A stretch of DNA of 64,000 nucleotides from Guillardia theta CCMP2712 (taxonomy: Eukaryota > Cryptophyceae > Pyrenomonadales > Geminigeraceae), in assembly GCF_000315625.1 (NCBI RefSeq), contig NW_005434597.1, positions 15,924-79,923 on the forward strand, in the 5' to 3' direction. Made by a program: the position numbers and the translations under genes. Of this stretch, positions 45,441-55,682 are shown piece by piece; position 1 is the stretch's first letter; every line of letters begins with the position of its first letter. Under the pieces are notes generated by a model. That model saw nothing but the letters and a program-made list of their open reading frames with translations, ran no database searches and was not told the origin of the DNA.

Positions 45441-45560
45441 CTGCTCCCCCCGGGCCCCCCGGGCCCCGGCGGCGGGCCCGGAGTCCGGGCCCGGCGCCGC
45501 CCGCGGGACTGATAGTACCTCCGCCACCGTGGCACCCGTGACGGAGGCTAGGGCCCGCGG
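45440..45560. other. Extremely GC-rich patch at the cluster edge
   Basis: Starts CTCCCCCCGGGCCCCCCGGG and continues with GGCGGCGGGCCCGG and CCCGGCGCCGCCCGC, rich in overlapping GGGCCC/CCCGGG palindromes. It sits just where element similarity fades out on the right. Confidence 0.7.
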
Positions 45561-46737
45561 GCCGGCGACTCGGCGCCGGGTCACTGATGAGTAGCCTGGG
45601 AACTTCAACGGCAACGCCCGCGTGACTTTGGCATGATCGTCTTCGTGACCGGCGTGGTCGCCCCGGGAAGTTGACCAGCCGGCCAACAACCACCCCCACC
45701 CCTTTTAGATGCTTCAAGTACCCCGTTGTCCGCTAGAACATTGTGACGCCTCTAGCTCGATCTTGAAAGTTGATAGACCAGTCAAACCTCCTCATGCTGA
45801 CAGACATTCAGATACAATCACGCTACCTCTAGCGACTGCTGACGGATGGGAGTGTCATCACTGTACAGAGACTCCTTATACTGCAGCGTTTCAATATCAC
45901 TCGTCTCCTCGGAGCTAGTCTCGTCGCCGTAGCCCGAGGGACTACCCCACTGCTGACATTCTTATCTCTGGCTTTCTATCACTCACCCCTCCTTTCTAGT
46001 CTTTTCTGACTGTACCCTCAATTAAGTACCCCTTCTCTTGGACCCCCTACCTTGTAAATCAGCAACTGGCAATTGCAAGCAGCACATTTGCCCTCTTCCT
46101 TTGTTCTGTCTTGTCTCCTTCAATGTTTCCTCATGCCTTTCCTCATGATTGGTTTCCCTCTCGACCTCCTAGACCAACATACCCTCCTTTCTCCACCCCT
46201 ACCCCCATTTAAACCGTCACCCACCTCTGTTTCTCGCTGACCAGGCTGACAAATGAACAAGGTTGCGACTGCTCTACCAAAGTAAAGAGGGTCAGAGAAA
46301 TCATTATGCTGACATTGACTCATACATTTTACAATGTTTCGAAGGAGGTACCTGTCATCAAATCTATCTGCTGACAAATTTGTACTGCAGGGTAGTCTCA
46401 TGCTGATTCATATGCTGACCATTTACTCCAGTACTGAAATGAAATAGTGTTATTTCACTATTCTCTCCGACAATTGAAGCGGCGTTAAGTACCAGGAACT
46501 GTCAGCACTGTCATCAGCCCCCCCCACCACCTTTTAAAACCCTCAGGCGCGCTCCCGTCTCCACCACCTTCTCCTCCTTGTCCTCGCACACGCGCTCCTT
46601 CCTCGTCTGCTGCATTGAGAACCCCCACAACCCCCCACCCCCTCCAGCCCACTTCCTAACCCCCCCCCCTCCTCTCACGTCCTTCCCTTCTCGCCTCCCT
46701 CCCCTCCCTCTCATCAAACCCTCCTCAGCTAGTTGAA
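45561..46737. other. Intergenic region upstream of the 397-aa ORF
   Basis: About 1.2 kb, AT-richer than its surroundings, without a convincing gene. The heptamer TGCTGAC occurs six times between 45795 and 46417. TACCCC-type motifs occur at about 45718, 46015, 46030 and 46195 and a run of C at 46520 and 46665. These may form the promoter of the gene at 46738. Confidence 0.5.
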
Positions 46738-47931
46738 ATGCCTCGCCCACGCGCATCGCCTGAGAACCTCAGCCTGGCATTGGAGCTGTCTAGGATTGTT
46801 ACAACTCGTGATGGTACGACAGAAGAAAACTTCGTCGCGCGCCATGGCAGCGCGAGTCTCTTCAGTGCACTTGCGAGGTGCGTTCCTCCCGTGGTGAGGA
46901 CTACAAACTCTTCATCCTCAGACCGAACATCCATTTCTGAGGCTGAGATGCTGCGGATGCTTGAGACTCAGGACAACAAAGAAGAATTTGTTCGTTTCCG
47001 AAACAGGAAGGGGCTTAGAAAATCAGAAGATCCCACCGGAGCCGGCGTGAGCATGTTTATCGGGAGACGCTGGAGAGATCCTGAAGATGCATCTGACCGT
47101 CGCGTACTGGAGGAAGGGCATGCAAAGCTTCAATCTTCTTTCCCGATCTATGCGGCTCATTGCTCGATCTCGAAGTTGCTCGAGGTCGTTCGTTCAATCC
47201 GTCATAGCTGGAACCTTCTGTGCATGGAGTTGGATGCTCGTGAAGCTTCCCGATCGCCGTCACAGAGGGAATCTGAGTCGCTCAAGACAGATTCGTATCA
47301 TTCAGAGTCCTTCTCTGCTGTTTTCCCCCAGGCGTCCGTCGAGTGCGGCAAGAGATTCCGCCATGAGTTCGAGCAGTCGGCTGGGTCCCTCAGCATTGGC
47401 CACGTGGAGTATCCCCCGGTTTACCACACGGTTGGGTCGGTGCAGCTGAATGGCCTTGAGAACGGATGCGACGTGAGGCCTGTGAGCGAGTCTCCGCCAA
47501 GTGCTCCCTACTTCTACCCTGTGCAGCTCCCCAACGACCATGGCGACATGAACAGCTGGGGCAATAAGAGAATGCGGCATGATGAGGAATGGCGCCAGCC
47601 CCTCAGCTGCGAGGCTGCGAACCGAGTACAGATGGTTCAGCACGAGTGCCCTGTGATGGCTCACTCGCAGGACCTGCGCAGCTCTCACTGTCAAGACTTT
47701 GGCACCTTGTGCGTACTCGAACCTATGGGAGGAACGTTGATAGTGAGAGAATCAGCCTGCCGCTCCTACATGGGCGAGGAGAGGACCTATCAGCTACCGG
47801 TTGACAGCCAAGCCATGTGGATGGACTTACACGCCAAATCTGTTTTCGATGACTTCGATTTCGTGAGAAAGAGTGACGACTGGTACGGATGGAACAGACT
47901 TGCTCATTGTCCTCAGCCCGTGCACTCTTGA
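46738..47931 (+). CDS. Hypothetical protein, 397 aa, intronless
   Basis: One open frame from ATG 46738 (MPRPRASPENLSLALELSRI) to TGA 47931. The N-terminus includes RDGTTEENFVARHGSASLF. The middle has KLLEVVRSIRHSWNLLCMEL, possibly helical, followed by Ser-rich sequence. The C-terminal half contains DHGDMNSWGNKRMRHDEEW and ends FDDFDFVRKSDDWYGWNRLA, an acidic-aromatic tail that resembles an interaction or activation region. There is no signal peptide or membrane segment. I do not recognise a family. Absence of introns is notable among intron-rich neighbours, but length and composition support a real gene, perhaps a transcription-related factor (inference). Confidence 0.7.
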   Translation: MPRPRASPENLSLALELSRIVTTRDGTTEENFVARHGSASLFSALARCVPPVVRTTNSSSSDRTSISEAEMLRMLETQDNKEEFVRFRNRKGLRKSEDPTGAGVSMFIGRRWRDPEDASDRRVLEEGHAKLQSSFPIYAAHCSISKLLEVVRSIRHSWNLLCMELDAREASRSPSQRESESLKTDSYHSESFSAVFPQASVECGKRFRHEFEQSAGSLSIGHVEYPPVYHTVGSVQLNGLENGCDVRPVSESPPSAPYFYPVQLPNDHGDMNSWGNKRMRHDEEWRQPLSCEAANRVQMVQHECPVMAHSQDLRSSHCQDFGTLCVLEPMGGTLIVRESACRSYMGEERTYQLPVDSQAMWMDLHAKSVFDDFDFVRKSDDWYGWNRLAHCPQPVHS

Positions 47932-48049
47932 TCGGATTGCGGTGCTTTGGGACTATTTTTCGCATTGTTTTGATGTAAATTTTCAATAGAATTCATTCAA
48001 ACATGATTGTAGTGCTGATTCACTGTCAGAACTGATGACCTTGACCTTG

Positions 48050-50065
48050 TCATGTTCGCCCCTCAGCGTGCTTCCCAAACAACTTCTCGTAGATGTCGTT
48101 GAGCGGCTGTGTCGCTCTGGTTAGCACCATGGAGAAGGGGAGGGCAGGGAGAGGCTCACCTTGTTGGGAGCATTGTTGAGGTAGTTGCGAGTCTCGAGCG
48201 AGTTGATCACCCATCTGCAAGCTAGTTGACCAGCTGGAGCAGCAGCAACAAACGAACCCGAACAGACCGAAGAGACTGCGCATGATGTGGGCAGTGCGCC
48301 ATTGAGTGAACTTGGCCTGGAACTCTTCACCTAGAGTCCACTTGTACCACTCGGGAGATCGCAGGAATGAGCTGCAGCGACGTGTGACCAGCTCCAGGTC
48401 CAGCTCAAAGCAAACCTCGTGAGCACGTCATCCAAAGGCGTGCAGACAAGGTTGGTGATGAAACAGATGGTGTAGGACGCAATCTACATGAGCCGTCAGA
48501 CTGAGAAGATCAAATTCCTGTGCGTCACCAAGAACATGTCGAGCCAGAATTGGTACCTTCCACGAAGCATCCAACCAGCCATCTGATCCTAGATCACAAG
48601 TCAGTCGCTGTGCTTGTATGTAACTTCGCCATCACCTTTGAAAACTTGTCCAGAGCTCCAACCAATGCAACAGAAGACAGAAACAAGAAGGCCCTCTGAT
48701 ACATCATGAGAAAGTAACAATACTTTCAAAGAAAACTGACTTGTGTGTCATCTGCTATCGGAGAAAATGATCTCAGAAATGAGCGTTGATCAGTATGCAC
48801 GATCAAGTAGAAATGAATGATTCCGATCCCTCCGAGAATTCCCTTCAAGTCGGTCAGCTGAGCACGTTTTGCACTGAAAATTTTGTGGGACCTGGCAGAA
48901 TATGAAACTTGAGGCGATCAGGGCAGCGATCAAGTCGAGGCAAGTTTCAAGGTTCTTGTCTCGCCCATGCCTGCACGTTGACTCAAGTCAATCGAGGGCT
49001 GCAGCAAACGAGGGGACAAGACAAGTAAAAGCACCTTCCTTGACTCAACAAGAACGACTTCGAGTCATCTCTGTGTTGCTTCTTCCGTCGAAAAACCTTG
49101 GCAAGAGTGAGCAAAGGGATCCAAGATCAGCTTCCATCACTCCAGTCCCGGTCGCCTCGACATAAACATCGGTCTTCCCCTGACACCAACATGAGAGAGC
49201 ACTTGTAGCAACACAAGGGAAACACCTGCATGGCGGAGTCTTCTTCTTTGCCTCCCAAGACCTGGTGTCGCATTAACCGCTTGCAGAGCTTGGAACATGG
49301 AGCTACCGGGATGCTGACGTCTTGCTCGTTCATCAGATCTTCTGGGCTCACATGCGGGAGAGTGAAGGATTCCGCGTGGCCTAATCAAGTTTTACAGCTC
49401 CATACACGCATGCAATCAGTTCACCTCTCTCAGCATTCCTCCCCCGGCTTCTTGACCCTCCAACTGCTTCTGCACTTGCCTGAGCACCAGCCTTGGTATC
49501 GCCCTGGCCTCTCATCACCACAAGAAACTCTCGCGGAAAGAAGAGGGAAGAGAGGAACCTGTTCTCGAGCAGAGGCCTGCTTGCCTTCCTCCTCCTTCAC
49601 TCGAGATGCTTCATCAGCAGATATCTGCGATGAAACTATTCAGCGCATACAAGCCACATGCACTCTCATTCTCCGTGGACCTCGGTGTCTTTTGCCGCAG
49701 TTTGTTCGTGCTCATCCTTGGGCCTGTAGCAGCGGCGTTATCTCGAGTCAGGGAAGCAGCGCAATGAACATGTTTGCTGCTTTTCCCTCCTGTCGGTGTC
49801 TTCCTCGTCTCCTCCCCTTGTCCTCGTCAGCCTTGTGTTCGTGATCCAAGTTCGAAGTATCGTCCGTCTCTTGAGCCTTATTTGTCGAAGAAGAAGTTCT
49901 TTCCGGAAGATTTTCATCCTGTTTGCCCTCGTGGTGCTTCTCTCGTCTCCTCCTGCTCTTCTTCTTCCCTTCTGTTTCCGACGCATCCAAGGATGGCAGT
50001 TGCCGAGCATGCGGCAGAGGCTCAGCGGCACCTCCTCCTCTCACCCATGGGAACTCAGACGACAT
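48050..50065 (-). CDS. Multi-exon membrane protein, family unknown
   Basis: Small minus-strand exons join in phase. The C-terminal part reads LTDLKGILGGIGIIHFYLIV, RAFLFLSSVALVGALDKFSK, DQMAGWMLRGRYQFWLDMFL, IASYTICFITNLVCTPLDDV, SSFLRSPEWYKWTLGEEFQA, TAHIMRSLFGWVINSLETRN and PLNDIYEKLFGKHAEGRT, ending at 48050. Three or four hydrophobic segments suggest a polytopic protein. Upstream exons (HVSPEDLMNEQDVSIPVAPC near 49340, SADEASRVKEEEGKQASARE near 49610) and a charged first exon starting MSSEFPWVRGGGAAEPLP at 50065 probably belong to it, but these joins are uncertain. I do not recognise the family. Confidence 0.45.
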
Positions 50066-50510
50066 GATTGGTCAGCAATCGAAGCCTCTGAGAATTCGTA
50101 AGCTCCAACGATGGCTCGCTGCCTTCCACTGGCCCTTGCAGTGATCCTAGTCAAGTTCTCCAGCTCCTGCTCGATTCTTACAAGCCAATCGATGGATAGA
50201 TGTGTATTAAATCTGAACGAGCTCAGCGCTCTTGCTCGTCTCTTCCTTCCTCTCACTGTTTTATCGCCTTCTCCTCTCCTCTCCTCTCCTTCTCTCCCCT
50301 CCTGCCCCCCGCCTCCTCTCCTTTGCCTTTCCCGCCATAACCGCCGGTCCCTTCCAGACAGCCCCAACACAAACACTACAGGCAGTACTACCCCTGGTAA
50401 TAGGCCGTTTTGGGGGTAGAGGGTCCAACGAATTCTTTGTAGGGGTATTTTAACAGGAAAAGGAGGGGGTAGTCAGGTGTATTCGAGGTGGTCAGCAGAT
50501 CCGCAGGGCC
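50066..50510. promoter_or_regulatory. Divergent promoter region with GGGGTA motifs
   Basis: Between 50385 and 50475 it has AGTACTACCCCTGGTAATAG, GGGGGTAGAGGG, TAGGGGTATTTT and GGGGGTAGTCAGG, the densest group of TACCCC/GGGGTA copies after the one at 2540. It lies 40-125 bp upstream of the plus-strand lumen-protein start. Confidence 0.5.
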
Positions 50511-51318
50511 ATGGCAAACAAAGCAACGCCGGTGCTAGTGTGGCTGGCGATGGCAGCGACTGTGAGCGCTTATCAAGGAGGAGGAGTGAGATGGCTCAAG
50601 ACTCCTTGCTTGCTCACCCATGCAGCCTCCCATGCCTCCCATGCCTCCCTGAGGCCTAGGGTTCCTGCAGCCGCTGGCAGGGGGGCAATGTCGACACTGC
50701 GGATGGGGAGGATAGGCGGGGAGGCAGAGGCAGAGGAACAAAGGACCGTCAGGAGAACCTTCCTGCAGCTCGGAACAGGTGTAGGAATGATCTTGCTAGA
50801 CGCCGTCCTTCCTGCGGGTGCCAAGGGACCCAAGAAAACCACGGAGGACGTTGTGACATCCTTCGGGCAACTGGTACAGGCGCAAGGGACCATTGAGAAA
50901 GCAGATGCTCTCGCACAGAAGAGTGACTGGGAGGGAGTGAGAAGTTTGTTCAAGCAAGACGAGATCAAGAATATTGAGAACCTCCTCCTCGACCTGGTAT
51001 CTCTTGCCGCGGTCGGACCCTTGAAGCGTTCTAACTGGAGGGGTACAGGTGAATGGGCCAGTGATAAGTGCCGAGGACAAGAAGACGATCGGGACGAGGA
51101 AGAGGTACGGAATCGCTGCTGACGTCATCTACGGCATCGATGGCGTCCTCTCTGGCATCGATTCTCTCTCTACCCCGCAGGTCCAGAATTGCTCGGCAGG
51201 CTCGTGCAGCGGGGAGCTGGTGGAAGGGGAGGAGGAGATCAAGAAGTCCTTTAAGAACCTCAAGGCCTCGCTGAGCGAGATCCTCACCCTCTGCCGAGCT
51301 TACAAGGAGCTCAAGTAG
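50511..51318 (+). CDS. Thylakoid-lumen protein with bipartite plastid presequence
   Basis: Exon 1 is 50511-50996 and exon 2 is 51049-51318, joined in phase 0. The N-terminus MANKATPVLVWLAMAATVSA is a signal peptide for ER entry. A Ser/His/Arg-rich transit region follows. Next is VRRTFLQLGTGVGMILLDAV ending PAGA, a twin-arginine thylakoid signal with an A-x-A-type cleavage site. The mature part is helical (TEDVVTSFGQLVQAQGTIEK, LFKQDEIKNIENLLLDL, TRKRYGIAADVIYGIDGVLS, IKKSFKNLKASLSEILTLC). The layered presequence is expected for a lumenal protein in a secondary plastid. The fold may be a PsbQ-like helical bundle, but this was not confirmed. It is strong evidence that the host is a photosynthetic alga. 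Confidence 0.75.
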
Positions 51319-51459
51319 CCTCCACCTCCTCCTGGTTTGCGACGGGTCGAAGCCTCTACCAACTTGTAAGCCAGTGCGTGTGCGGAGGGGCAACTCGAGC
51401 TTGTCTCGGGGAGTTTGAGAGTAAAGAATGCAAGCAAGAAGAAGAGGAGGGAGCAGAAG

Positions 51460-54118
51460 CTAGCAGAGCTGATTCTGCTTCTCCAACACCAGCTGGTGGT
51501 TGAAGAAAACCTTGACGTAGTCCACGCGCTTCCCCGCGTGCCCATCCTGCAACCTGATCTCGCAGTTCATTCCCCCGTCGTCGTTGAAGGCTCGGAATGA
51601 TGCTCGATGCTCCTGATCGACCTGCAGCTCATACCGCACCTGCCCGTTCTTCATAGCCTTGAGCGTGTTGCCGTTCCGCTCCTGCCCGTCGTGGTCCAAG
51701 GGAGGCTCGTGGTTGGCCAGCACCTTAAACGCGTGCTGGATGGAAGGGATCGCGCGGTAGATGGCGGCGAGTTGCCGATCATGAACGAACTTGAGGCTGC
51801 CGACGCCGACTGTGAGCTCGTGGAACTTGCTAAGCACACCTGTGATGAGCTCCATGTTCTCTTGCTCCACGTTGAGGCTCGGGAGAAACTTTCCGCTGTC
51901 ACGATTCGCAATCAGCCCGACCGGGAGGGAGCAGGGAGGCAGGGCGCCGCTGGGGGCCTGGTAGAGCGCGAGATTGTCCTCATCAGCCTCCCACTGGATG
52001 ATGAGGACGATGAACTTCCAGCTGCTGCCATGCTGCTCGTCCATCTGGCGAATGAAGTTGGGGATCTCGTCGCAGAGGTTCTTGTAGTAAAAGATCTCAG
52101 GGTTGGTGATGGCGATAAATCGACGATCCGTCGTCTTCAAGATGCTTCGATGATCTCGCGAGACAACGTAGGCTGGCACCATGGTGTCATAGCTCCAGCT
52201 CAGAATCGCCTTATCCGACATCATCGACCCGCACAAGTCGTACATCTCCTCAGCTCCCAGGAACCTCGTCCAGGTGGGGAAGTCAAGGTAGGCAGAGACC
52301 GAGTCGGGGTAGGCCAGGAAGCGCTGGCTCATAGAGCCTCGCTTCATCATGATCAGCTCCTTGATGTTCTCCAGACACTTGCTGCTTCCTGCCGCGCTGC
52401 CGACGATTCGAAGGCCCTCAACCTCGATGAAGCCTTTGTCGATGGACTCTTGGGAGAAGCAAGTCTGAGGGACGGAGGGGTCGAGAGAAGGAGCGATCAT
52501 GACATCGCCCGCGAGAACCTTGAACGCGCTTTCCTTGCTGTATGGGATACTGAGAGGCACGTGGAAGCCTCCATGCTTGTACAGAACTTCTAAGGCCAGC
52601 AGCTGCATGGCAGTCTGGTCCATCTGCCAGGGTTGATCGGTGTACATGTTACAGCAGAAGTAGTCGCCTTTCAGTTCCTGCATGCTACTCCAACACTTGT
52701 ACGTCCAGCCCTCGTTCTGACGGCAAAACTCTTCCGCCCAGCTCTGGATCCATCGCTCCGGCTTGCTGCCCTGGAAGGCGAACTGATGGATCACCTTGGG
52801 TATCTTCGCTCCTGGAGCTGCTGAACCAGCGTCGGGGAGGGGAACGAGCTTGCCGAGCGGCCACTCGAGCTCCTTGAGCTGGGGACATTTATCAAGCCAG
52901 AAGTTGTCGAGGGTGCAACGCCTGATGCTGTTGGCTACCCAGCCCTGCAAGCCGCTGCAGGTGTAGCCGAACTGAAAGGCGTAGGAGTGAGGAAAGTCCT
53001 TGAGGTTGATGGCGTCAGGGTTCGGGACGTAGTGGAACTTGGGGTAGAACCTGCGACAAGTCAGCTGGAGACGGCAAGAACAAGCTAGCTGAGGAGACGG
53101 CAAGAACAAGCTAGCTGAGGAGACGACAAGAACAAGCTAGCTGAGGAGACTCACCAGACCTGCGGTGGAACAGTCCACGGCATCTGAGTGTGGGAGATGC
53201 ACTTAGTGAAGGCCAGAGGTCCAGTGACCCACTCGACGCCATGATAAGGACGTTTGTGCGGGTAGACTCCCTGGATGTACTTGATCAACATGTCCACCAG
53301 TGGATGCTTGGGGGTGCAGGCGATGAAGCTGTTGCCGATGACGGAGTAGGGCTTGTCTTTGGTGTCTGGCTCATAGCCGCAGAAGAAGCCTGTGTCCTTG
53401 CTGGCATCGAGCACGTCCTGAAGGTCCTTCTGCAGCCACACCATGTCCGCGTCAATGTAGATTCCTCCTTCTCTCCACAGAATCTCCAGCCGCAGCAGGT
53501 CAGCCTTGCACTGATACATCCGCTCGCTGTCATAGAGGTCCTGCGTTCTCAGCTGGAGCTCAGCTACTTCCTGGTCTGTCCAGAGCTTGTACTCCCAGCC
53601 CGGATAGTGTGACCTGTACTTCTTCCTCCAGGTGTCCAGCCAGACGATCTACAAGACAGCAAGTCAGAGGGCGAGAACAAGAGAGTCTCACAAGACAAGA
53701 CGGGGGATGTGCGGAGAGTATGAATGGATTGCGCAAGGTATACCGGAGGTTGCTTGGGACCGATCCAGATCTGATGGATCTTCTTGGGAATCTTTTCTCC
53801 GATCCCTGTGTTCTTCTTGAGAAAGTCACTCATGAAGTTTCTCCACTCCTCCGCGTTCTCCACAGAGCATTCTCGATGATCCCAGTTGTTGAACTTGGCG
53901 ATGTTGGCGATCTTCAACGGGGGAAAAGGACTCTCTTGCTCGCTGCCGCCTTTCAATCGCAGGAGTCCGTGACGGGACGAGACAGCAAGAGGAGCGAGAT
54001 AGGCAGTGGAAGAGGCCTGGGGGGAAGAGATCCGCAGCCATGATGGAGAGGATCGCTCTGCTGAGCTCCCTGGTGCCGCCATTGCCGCCATTGCCAAGCC
54101 AAGCAACAACGCGGCCAT
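51460..54118 (-). CDS. Tandem GT32 glycosyltransferase, secretory
   Basis: Starts at 54118 with a signal peptide (MAALLLGLAMAAMAAPGSSA), then HGLLRLKGGSE, a variant of the LRLRGG motif. The first GT32-type domain has IPKKIHQIWIGPKQPP, then LRLEILWREGGIYIDADMVW with the DXD sugar-nucleotide/metal motif, then GYEPDTKDKPYSVIGNSFIA. After an intron at 53051-53154 a second similar domain starts with IPKVIHQFAFQGSKPERWIQ, but at the DXD position reads LEVLYKHGGFHVPLSIPY, so the acidic pair is missing. The C-terminal part down to 51460 (DGGMNCEIRLQDGHAGKRVD) is unassigned. GT32 enzymes include OCH1-like mannosyltransferases of the Golgi. It is convergent with the lumen-protein gene, 141 bp between stops. 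Confidence 0.82.
53069..53147 (-). repeat. 26-bp tandem repeat in the GT32 intron
   Basis: Three copies of a 26-bp unit containing AAGAACAAGCTAGCTGAG make up most of the intron between the two glycosyltransferase domains. Confidence 0.9.
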
Positions 54119-55682
54119 GGCGGGTAAGTAGGAGGGAGGAAGAGACTTTAGTGGGTCAAGGGGTTAGGGGTCACAGAGCGACCTCGAAGTACGGGTACGT
54201 TTAGCTGAGATAGTATGCTACAGGAGATGGTGGGGTAGTACTGCAGGGGTCATCAAAGGGGATATAAGGGCCTAGTGAAGGCGTAGGAGGGGGAGGAGGG
54301 AGAGACTGAAGGAAAAGATAGGATGAGACTGAAGGGAGAGATAGGATGAGACTGAAGGGAGAGATAGGATGAGACTGAAGGGAGAGATAGGATGAGACGG
54401 GAGGGAGGGAGAGATAGGACGATTATCGTAGCGAACTCAACCAGGATCTCCTACTTGTTATCTGTGGATCTAGAGGGGGTGGTGGGTTGGATAGCAGATT
54501 GGAAAGGGAGTGGGGCAGACTGTGTTGGAGCACCGGGAGGAGTGAGGAGACGGGGAGATGGTTGACAGGGAAGCCGGGAGGGAGGGACTGAGGAATACTA
54601 TGATCTAGTAAATGAACTAAGACGAGGGATGAATGGTTAGTAGTGGTAGAATAACAAGTAGCTGGACATAGGAGATGCGTCCTGGTGAAACAAGGAGAAC
54701 GGGTGGGGAATGACTTGTAAGCAGCTCGTGCTTCTACTATGATTAAAAACAAGCCAATGATCTTCACTGCTAAAGAGATTCTCAGTGTGTATCTCGGGTA
54801 AGTGTCAAAATCACGCTACAATCAACAAGTTCTATCTTCCATCCATCATTGACTCTGAGTCTTGAACGTTGAAGTGATGAGTCCGTGGCATCAGTAGTAG
54901 GGGGCTTATGGGCACCGGAGACCTTAGACCTCAGGATTAGCTCCTGGTACAAATGTTCAGTGGAAACGTTTTGAATTCGAACATGCAATGCGAATGTCAG
55001 TGTACATGGTGAGGACTCCTATGATGAACGGGTTTCATGAGGTAAACTTGCAGAATGGCAATGAATGAATGAATCATTGGCTTCGCCTCGATGCATTATT
55101 GATCGACCAACACAAATGGATACCGAATTCTCCGGGGGGTACAGCAAGGCAAGCTTCCTATTCATCCTGGATTCGTAAAAGAACTGAGTCTGACGCCATC
55201 ACGACGGTTCTGAGTAGAAGCGAGTTGAGCTGAGGTGTGTGGACATCGTTGCACTGAAGTTGAGCAACAGATATTCAGTACATGTGATAGTTGTAATGTG
55301 CATCTTAACTTCGTTCCTGTGTTCATTGTAATTGGAACATGAGTAATGTAATCGGACCATGCAACATCTGGTGCGTATTATGCCCTTCTTCATCATGCTT
55401 GTACTTGCTTGTAACATCAGCTACAACAGCGTAAGCTAACGGCTCACACCTTGCAAGCGCTTGTTCTGCGCAAGCATTTCAGTTTCACTACTAATCCAAC
55501 ACTTCCAAAAATGAATTAAAAAGAGAATTTGTACCATGACCTTAACTTTTAGAGTTTTATTATTGAGTGATTTTAGATCGAAACTCGATTACTTTTTTCC
55601 TATATCACACAGCATCACAAGGTATCAGCTGCATGAGCGGGGATGAGGGCAGGCTAGTGGGGAGACTTCGGTACATTTGGGG
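54119..55682. other. Long divergent intergenic region, 1.56 kb
   Basis: Lies between the GT32 gene (minus) and the sugar transporter (plus). The part next to GT32 (54150-54260) has AGGGGTTAGGGGTCAC, GTACGGGTACG and GGTGGGGTAGTACTG, again the promoter motif, plus GATATAAGG. A tandem repeat follows at 54303-54415. The remainder (54700-55650) is AT-richer and shows no gene. Confidence 0.5.
54303..54415. repeat. 23-bp tandem repeat
   Basis: Four and a half copies of a 23-bp unit (AGACTGAAGGGAGAGATAGG plus ATG), the first and last slightly changed, followed by a GGGA-rich variant. Confidence 0.9.

Larger units (their letters stand above)
28677..45560. mobile_element. Retroelement cluster: scrambled non-LTR copies plus one gypsy
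   Basis: About 17 kb with no host gene. It contains one long but broken non-LTR-type copy, numerous rearranged fragments of the same family in both orientations, and one Ty3/gypsy chromovirus nested in a fragment. Fragments share long identical stretches, so much of the scrambling is recent. The flanking host genes (ABCG on the left, the 397-aa ORF on the right) appear untouched. Confidence 0.9.

Noticed and set aside
49230-49844. 204-codon plus-strand frame
   Set aside because: It overlaps better-supported minus-strand exons such as SPEDLMNEQDVSIPV and lacks recognisable structure.
51607-52593. 328-codon plus-strand frame
   Set aside because: It is antisense to the strongly coding GT32 gene; long shadow frames are common in this GC-rich DNA.
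53069-53147. Regular repeats considered as a CRISPR array
   Set aside because: The units are contiguous tandem copies without unique spacers and lie in a eukaryotic intron.
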